Source: Closterium sp. Naga37s-1
Taxonomy: Eukaryota > Streptophyta > Zygnematophyceae > Desmidiales > Closteriaceae
Reading direction: 5' to 3'
NCBI GenBank assembly: GCA_947471745.1
Contig: CANJKZ010000910.1
Span: forward strand, 2,200,501 to 2,264,500
Length of the DNA: 64,000 nucleotides
Position 1 is the stretch's first letter. Each line of letters opens with the position of its first letter. A model generated the notes under the pieces. It was not told the DNA's origin and did no database searches. It saw only the letters and a list, made by a program, of their open reading frames with translations. Position numbers and translations under genes: made by a program. This document shows positions 60,153-64,000 of this stretch, in pieces.

Positions 60153-62037
60153 GAGTACCTCCATGATCCATGCGGCTGCCCCCCATTTCTGTGGCCGTTG
60201 CGGTCTGGTACGCTGCGCATCAGCTCAACCTCTGGCCCCGTGTCTCCTTGCCGGAGAACTCGCCTACGGTGCGTTGGACGGGGACGGTTGGCAATGCGTC
60301 GGTGTTCCGAGTCTGGGGTTCTCGTGCCTTTGTCTGCGATACGTCTGCAGACAAGCTCTCCGCCCGCACTATTCCCTGCGTCTTCCTTGGCTTTCCCTCT
60401 GACGTGCCAGGTTGGTAGTTTTACCACCCCACCTCGCGCCGTGTCATCCCCTCTCAGGATGTGAAATTTGACAAGTCCGTTCCCTTTTACCGTCTCTTCT
60501 CCTACTGCTCTGCCCCTCCCCCACCCCCGCCGCTCTTCCTTGCTCCCGGTCCCCCTCCGGTAGACCCCCTCCCGCCCCAGGATCCTTCTCCCCCAGGTGT
60601 GTCTCAGGTAGACCCACTCCTTGGTACTGTGCCTGTTGAGGTAGCTGGTGACTCCGGTGCTGCTCGAGGTGCTGCGTCTAGGGGTGCTGAGCTTGGGGGT
60701 GCGGAGCCTGGGGGTGCTGAGTCTGAGGGTGCTAGGTCTAGGGGTGCTGAGCCTGGGGGTGCGGAGCCTGGGGCTGCTGAGCCTGCTGGTGTGGAGCCTG
60801 AGGGTGTTGAGCCTGGGGGTGCCGAGTGAGAGGGTGCGGAGTCTGGGGGTGCTGAGCCTTGGGGTACTGCTTCTTTTGGAGGTCCTGCGGGTGTTTCGCC
60901 ACGACCGGAGCCTCTCTCCCCGTAGCAGCTGCGCGAGTGGTTTGCTCAGCGCACACGCCTTCAGAATGGAGCTGCCAGAGCAGGAGACTCTGCCGTTGGA
61001 GACACTGGATCTGGAGGTGTTGGAGCTACTATTCTTGGAGGTGCTGGTGCTACTGCTGGAGCTGGTGGTACCAGAGGTGCTGGTGCTACTGCTGGAGCTG
61101 GTGGTACCGGAGGTGCTGCAGCTGCTGGTCCTAGAGGTGCACATACCAGGGGTACTGGAGCTGCCGGGACTGGGAGTGTTGGGGGCGCTGGAGCTGGGAG
61201 GTTCTGGTGCTGGAGGCCCTGCAGAGCCTTGAGGTGCTGGGGCTTGAGGCACTAGGGCTGGAGGCACTGGCGCTAGTGGCACTGGAGCTGGAGGAGCTGG
61301 AGCTAGAGGCGCTGGCGCTGGTGGCGCTGGAGCTGGAGGAGCTGAAGCTGTTGACCCTAGAGCTGGAGGTGCTGGAGCTGGAGGCACTGGCGCTGGTGGC
61401 GCTGGAGCTGGAGGAGCTGCAGCTGTTGACCCTAGTGGTGGAGGTGCTGGTGGTGGGGGTGCTGTGTCTGGCGATGTTGGTGCAAGAGGCACTGTGCGGC
61501 CGCGACCGTACTTCGTTCCCCTGCTTCAGCAGGTTCTTGGTCTCCGGTCTTCTCCTGTCCTTACTCCTCCCTTACAATGTCCACCGCCTGACCAGTCACA
61601 GCCGCCGTTACAGCCAACCTCCCCACTACTTGCTCCTTCTCCTTACACTGAGCAGACCGGAGGCCTTACACAGCGTCGTGAGCCTGAGTCTCGTCCGGCC
61701 TCGCCTGTTCGCGCTGTTCGCACTGGTTGTCGTGTTCCTCGTCCGCGTCCTCCTCATGTCCCCGGCCCCCACGCTATGGCACTTCGTCCTTCCTCTGTTC
61801 CACTACGTGTTCCTCCACCGCCTCCTTCTGAGTCCTCTCTTCGTGCCGTTCCTGACCCTGAGTCTGACCTTGCCCATGCTGCCAATCCCACTGTCTCTCG
61901 TCTCCTCGCCACTATTGTCATTGACCCTTCTTTTGAGTCCACTGCTGCTTCTGCCCTTGTTGCTGAGGTGGTTGACTTTGCTGCTGCCGGTCGTCTAGAC
62001 TACGCCACTGCTCTTGTTGCTGAGTCTGAGTCTGCCA
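60153..62037 (+). mobile_element. Family A fragment: integrase end to pre-RT linker
   Basis: Plus-strand homology to A1 starts at SMIHAAAPHF in integrase and runs through the C-terminal FLGF and FYHP blocks (60390-60430), the Glu/Pro/Gly/Ala pentads (60640-60860) and the Gly-Ala array (61000-61490). It continues through RPRPYFVPLLQQVLG (61500) and the pre-RT Ser/Pro-rich block to ALVAESESA (62030). It stops at a reversed LTR end. RT is absent. Broken. Confidence 0.83.
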
Positions 62038-62092
62038 TGTCAGAATAGTGAACGAATGAATGATTGAACTAGCAAGCAGGTGGGTACAAGTA
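62038..62092 (-). repeat. Family A LTR end fragment
   Basis: About 55 bp starting TGTCAGAATAGTGAACG on the plus strand match the 3' end of the A3-type LTR in minus orientation, up to GGGTACAAGTA. It has neither primer site nor remaining LTR. It sits exactly between two oppositely oriented family A pieces, and GTAC is shared at the right junction. Confidence 0.8.
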
Positions 62093-64000
62093 CGAGCGAC
62101 CTCCATGACTAAGCCAATGCGGCGCTCAGCAATCCCATTTTGCTGAGGGGAGTCCGGAAGCGTGAACGACTGGAGAATGCCCTCCCCACGACAAAAGTCC
62201 CGCAAGAGGCTGGAGGAGAACTCACCACCTCTGTCAGAGTGCAGACGCAGGACCGGAAGGTCGGTACCGAAGCGCTTGCGGAGCTGGAGACGGGCTGTGC
62301 GGATTCAAGGGATCAAGAAATCAACAACCCGACCCTAGCTGAGCAAGGGAAAGACCGTGGAGTACCGCGTGTAGTCTTCAACGACCAGCAGAAAGTAGCG
62401 CTCACGGCTCAGTCCACTGACGCGGGCTGGGCCCCACACGTCCATGTGGACAGTCTGCAGGGGAGCAATCGTCGGGGGAAACGAGGAGTGAGGAGCGGCG
62501 CGCTGCCGCCCCTCGTCGCAAGGAAGGCAGGGCGGGGCAGGCGAGGGCGGCAGGGAAGGGAGAGACCTAGGTAGACCTGAGACAAGAAAACGAGAGTGCA
62601 TGCCATGAAGGCGTGGCAGAGAGGGGTGACCCAGGCGGTGAAGCCACAGAAGAGTCTGGTGCGACAGGAGGCGACACGAGGAAGAGTCGGCTACCTGACC
62701 TGACGCGGACACCTGAGCAGACGCAACTACCTGAGAAGGCTCGGTAGCGAGTGTGTACAGTCTCGACCCTGGCCGACGAGTAAACGTGGCCAGGTGACGT
62801 CTCGTCCGTGTGTACGTGCAGATCGACACACGCTGACCCCCAGGAGTGGTGGTAGTGACCATCGCATCCCAGAGGGCAGTGGTACTCACCAAGTTCGTAG
62901 AGAACGAGGGGAGGTGAAGACCTGACAGTGAGCCGGACGGAACCGCCGGACACGGGAGGACAGTGGAGGAACGGGCCATGACCGGTCCCCCGGAGGGGTC
63001 AGCCAGTCTGATTGGGACAGGTGTAGGAAGAGGAGAGAGGGTGGTGCTGTCACGAAAGAAACAGCGCGAGGCGCCTGAGTCCAACGTGAAGATGTGCAAG
63101 GCCTCAGCAAGCGTAGTACCAGGGAGAGTATAAGACTCACTATCACCTAGAGCAGCAGCGGCTATACCTGGGTCAGGCGGCACACACCGGTAACAGTCAC
63201 CCTCAGCACTAACAGACAAAGCATACATAGCAGAAAGAATAGCATCAAATTCTAGGTCAAAGATAGCAATCCTAGACTCAAGAAGATCCGCCCAGCGAGG
63301 GAGCTCGACGTCGTCACCAAAATCAGCACGCCAAGCGTCGTCGAGGCGGGAGAAGCAGCGGTGCTGAGTGTGGAGCTGCCCGCAAGTCTGACCAGCACGG
63401 TCACCCGTGTGAATGACATACGCGCAACTACCCCCAGATGCCCCACGCAGAAACCACTCACGAAGCTGTTGGGGAGACGGGGTCTCGCTCCGACGCTGCT
63501 GCTGTTGACGCTGGCCACCGCCAGAACCGACACGCCGAGCGCCAGTCCCACCGCCACCAGTCCCACCGCCTCCACTGCCGCCACTCCCACCGCTGCCCCC
63601 ACCGCCGCCACCAGAGCCCCCACTCCCACCTCCAGTCCCTCCACCGCCACCACCTCCACTGCTGCCCCCACCACTTCTCCCGCTGCCACCTCCACCACCA
63701 CCGCTGCCACCTCCTCCACCCCTGCCACCCTTGCTCTTGCTGCTGCGGCGCTTCGCACCAATAGAAGCAGCTCCAACGTCCTCAGCAGCAGAGATGTCGG
63801 GAGCAGCAGCAGAGGCGTAGGAGGGGGCCAAGGGGGAGGGGGAGCACCCCTCAAAGAAGGGCGGGCGCGGAGTGCCACGAGCAGCACCTATAGCAACTGC
63901 ACTGGTCTCAGCTGCGAGGAGATTCTACTCGAGGAGGTCAACAGCGAGGGAGGTGGGGTCAAGAGAGAGGAAGTGGTCCCTGACAGAGCGAAGAGAGTCA
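62093..64000 (-). mobile_element. Family A fragment: Gag to integrase core, runs off the window
   Basis: Minus-strand coding from the right edge: Gag capsid end with a FFEGCSPSPLAPSYASAA-like block (63840), polyglycine tract (63540-63730), SPQQLREW (63470), zinc motif (63360-63425), protease signature with LDSGAS (63060-63090), GAG-pre-integrase LHRLGHPSLPRLHG (62610-62650), and integrase MDVWGPARVSG to IAERRIGLVMEVART (62445 down to 62093). A frame of about 500 codons covers 63831-62335. The integrase stops where the 60153 fragment begins. Broken. Confidence 0.85.

Noticed and set aside
1-64000. A defence, toxin or biosynthetic gene system
   Set aside because: Apart from one secreted protein gene, all coding sequence belongs to retrotransposons or a hAT transposon; no other enzyme families are seen.

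Overview
The window is eukaryotic nuclear DNA from the green lineage, dominated by LTR retrotransposons. It holds Ty1/copia and Ty3/chromovirus elements primed by initiator tRNA-Met, a hAT DNA transposon with short GT-AG introns, and one intron-bearing gene for a secreted protein. I lean to a streptophyte (zygnematophyte-like) alga. That is an inference from the style of the elements and the GC-rich codons, not from a database match. There are no bacterial operons, CRISPR arrays, rRNA genes or complete tRNA genes.

Layout. (1) 1-5252: 3' two thirds of a plus-strand copia element of a short-LTR, glycine-rich-Gag family, here called family A (this copy is A1). A piece of another copia LTR (family B) follows, then about 500 bp without a gene. 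(2) 5953-20335: minus-strand family A element A2, carrying a second one, A3 (9301-16708), with a perfect GGGAC target duplication. (3) 20336-21870: AT-richer DNA with several perfect hairpins and a 24-bp minisatellite. (4) 21871-25770: a minus fragment and then a plus fragment of family A. (5) 25771-43880: minus-strand A4, split by chromovirus G1 (29088-35333, target duplication GGCCA) and by the nearly whole Tnt1-like copia B1 (36835-43318, GGAGT). G1 carries a 345-bp TRIM (33614-33958, ACAAC). (6) 43881-47938: the only apparent host gene, a secreted, cysteine-rich, probably GPI-anchored protein with duplicated exon-like pieces. (7) 47939-49449: a non-autonomous family A derivative with identical LTRs (AATTT). 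(8) 49500-60152: a plus-strand family E LTR, called F, split by its minus-strand relative E (49933-59906, TTTTT). E carries a hAT transposon (50446-54399, 8-bp duplication CATGCAGT) with a five-exon transposase gene. (9) 60153-64000: two family A fragments in opposite orientation, split at the same point of the integrase.

Six complete insertions have perfect target duplications: A3, G1, B1, the TRIM, the non-autonomous element and E. The hAT has a perfect 8-bp one, and A2 matches at 4 of 5 bases. The order of insertion can therefore be read directly. The most unusual feature is the TRIM: its LTR end, primer-binding site and first internal bases form a tRNA-like module with A-box and B-box sequences. 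Other points of note are a non-standard zinc-binding motif shared by all family A Gags, copy-specific GC-rich leader arrays, palindromes just inside both hAT ends, and the exon duplications in the host gene.

The LTR elements are treated as fossils: they are named, bounded and dated roughly, and their individual breaks are not listed.
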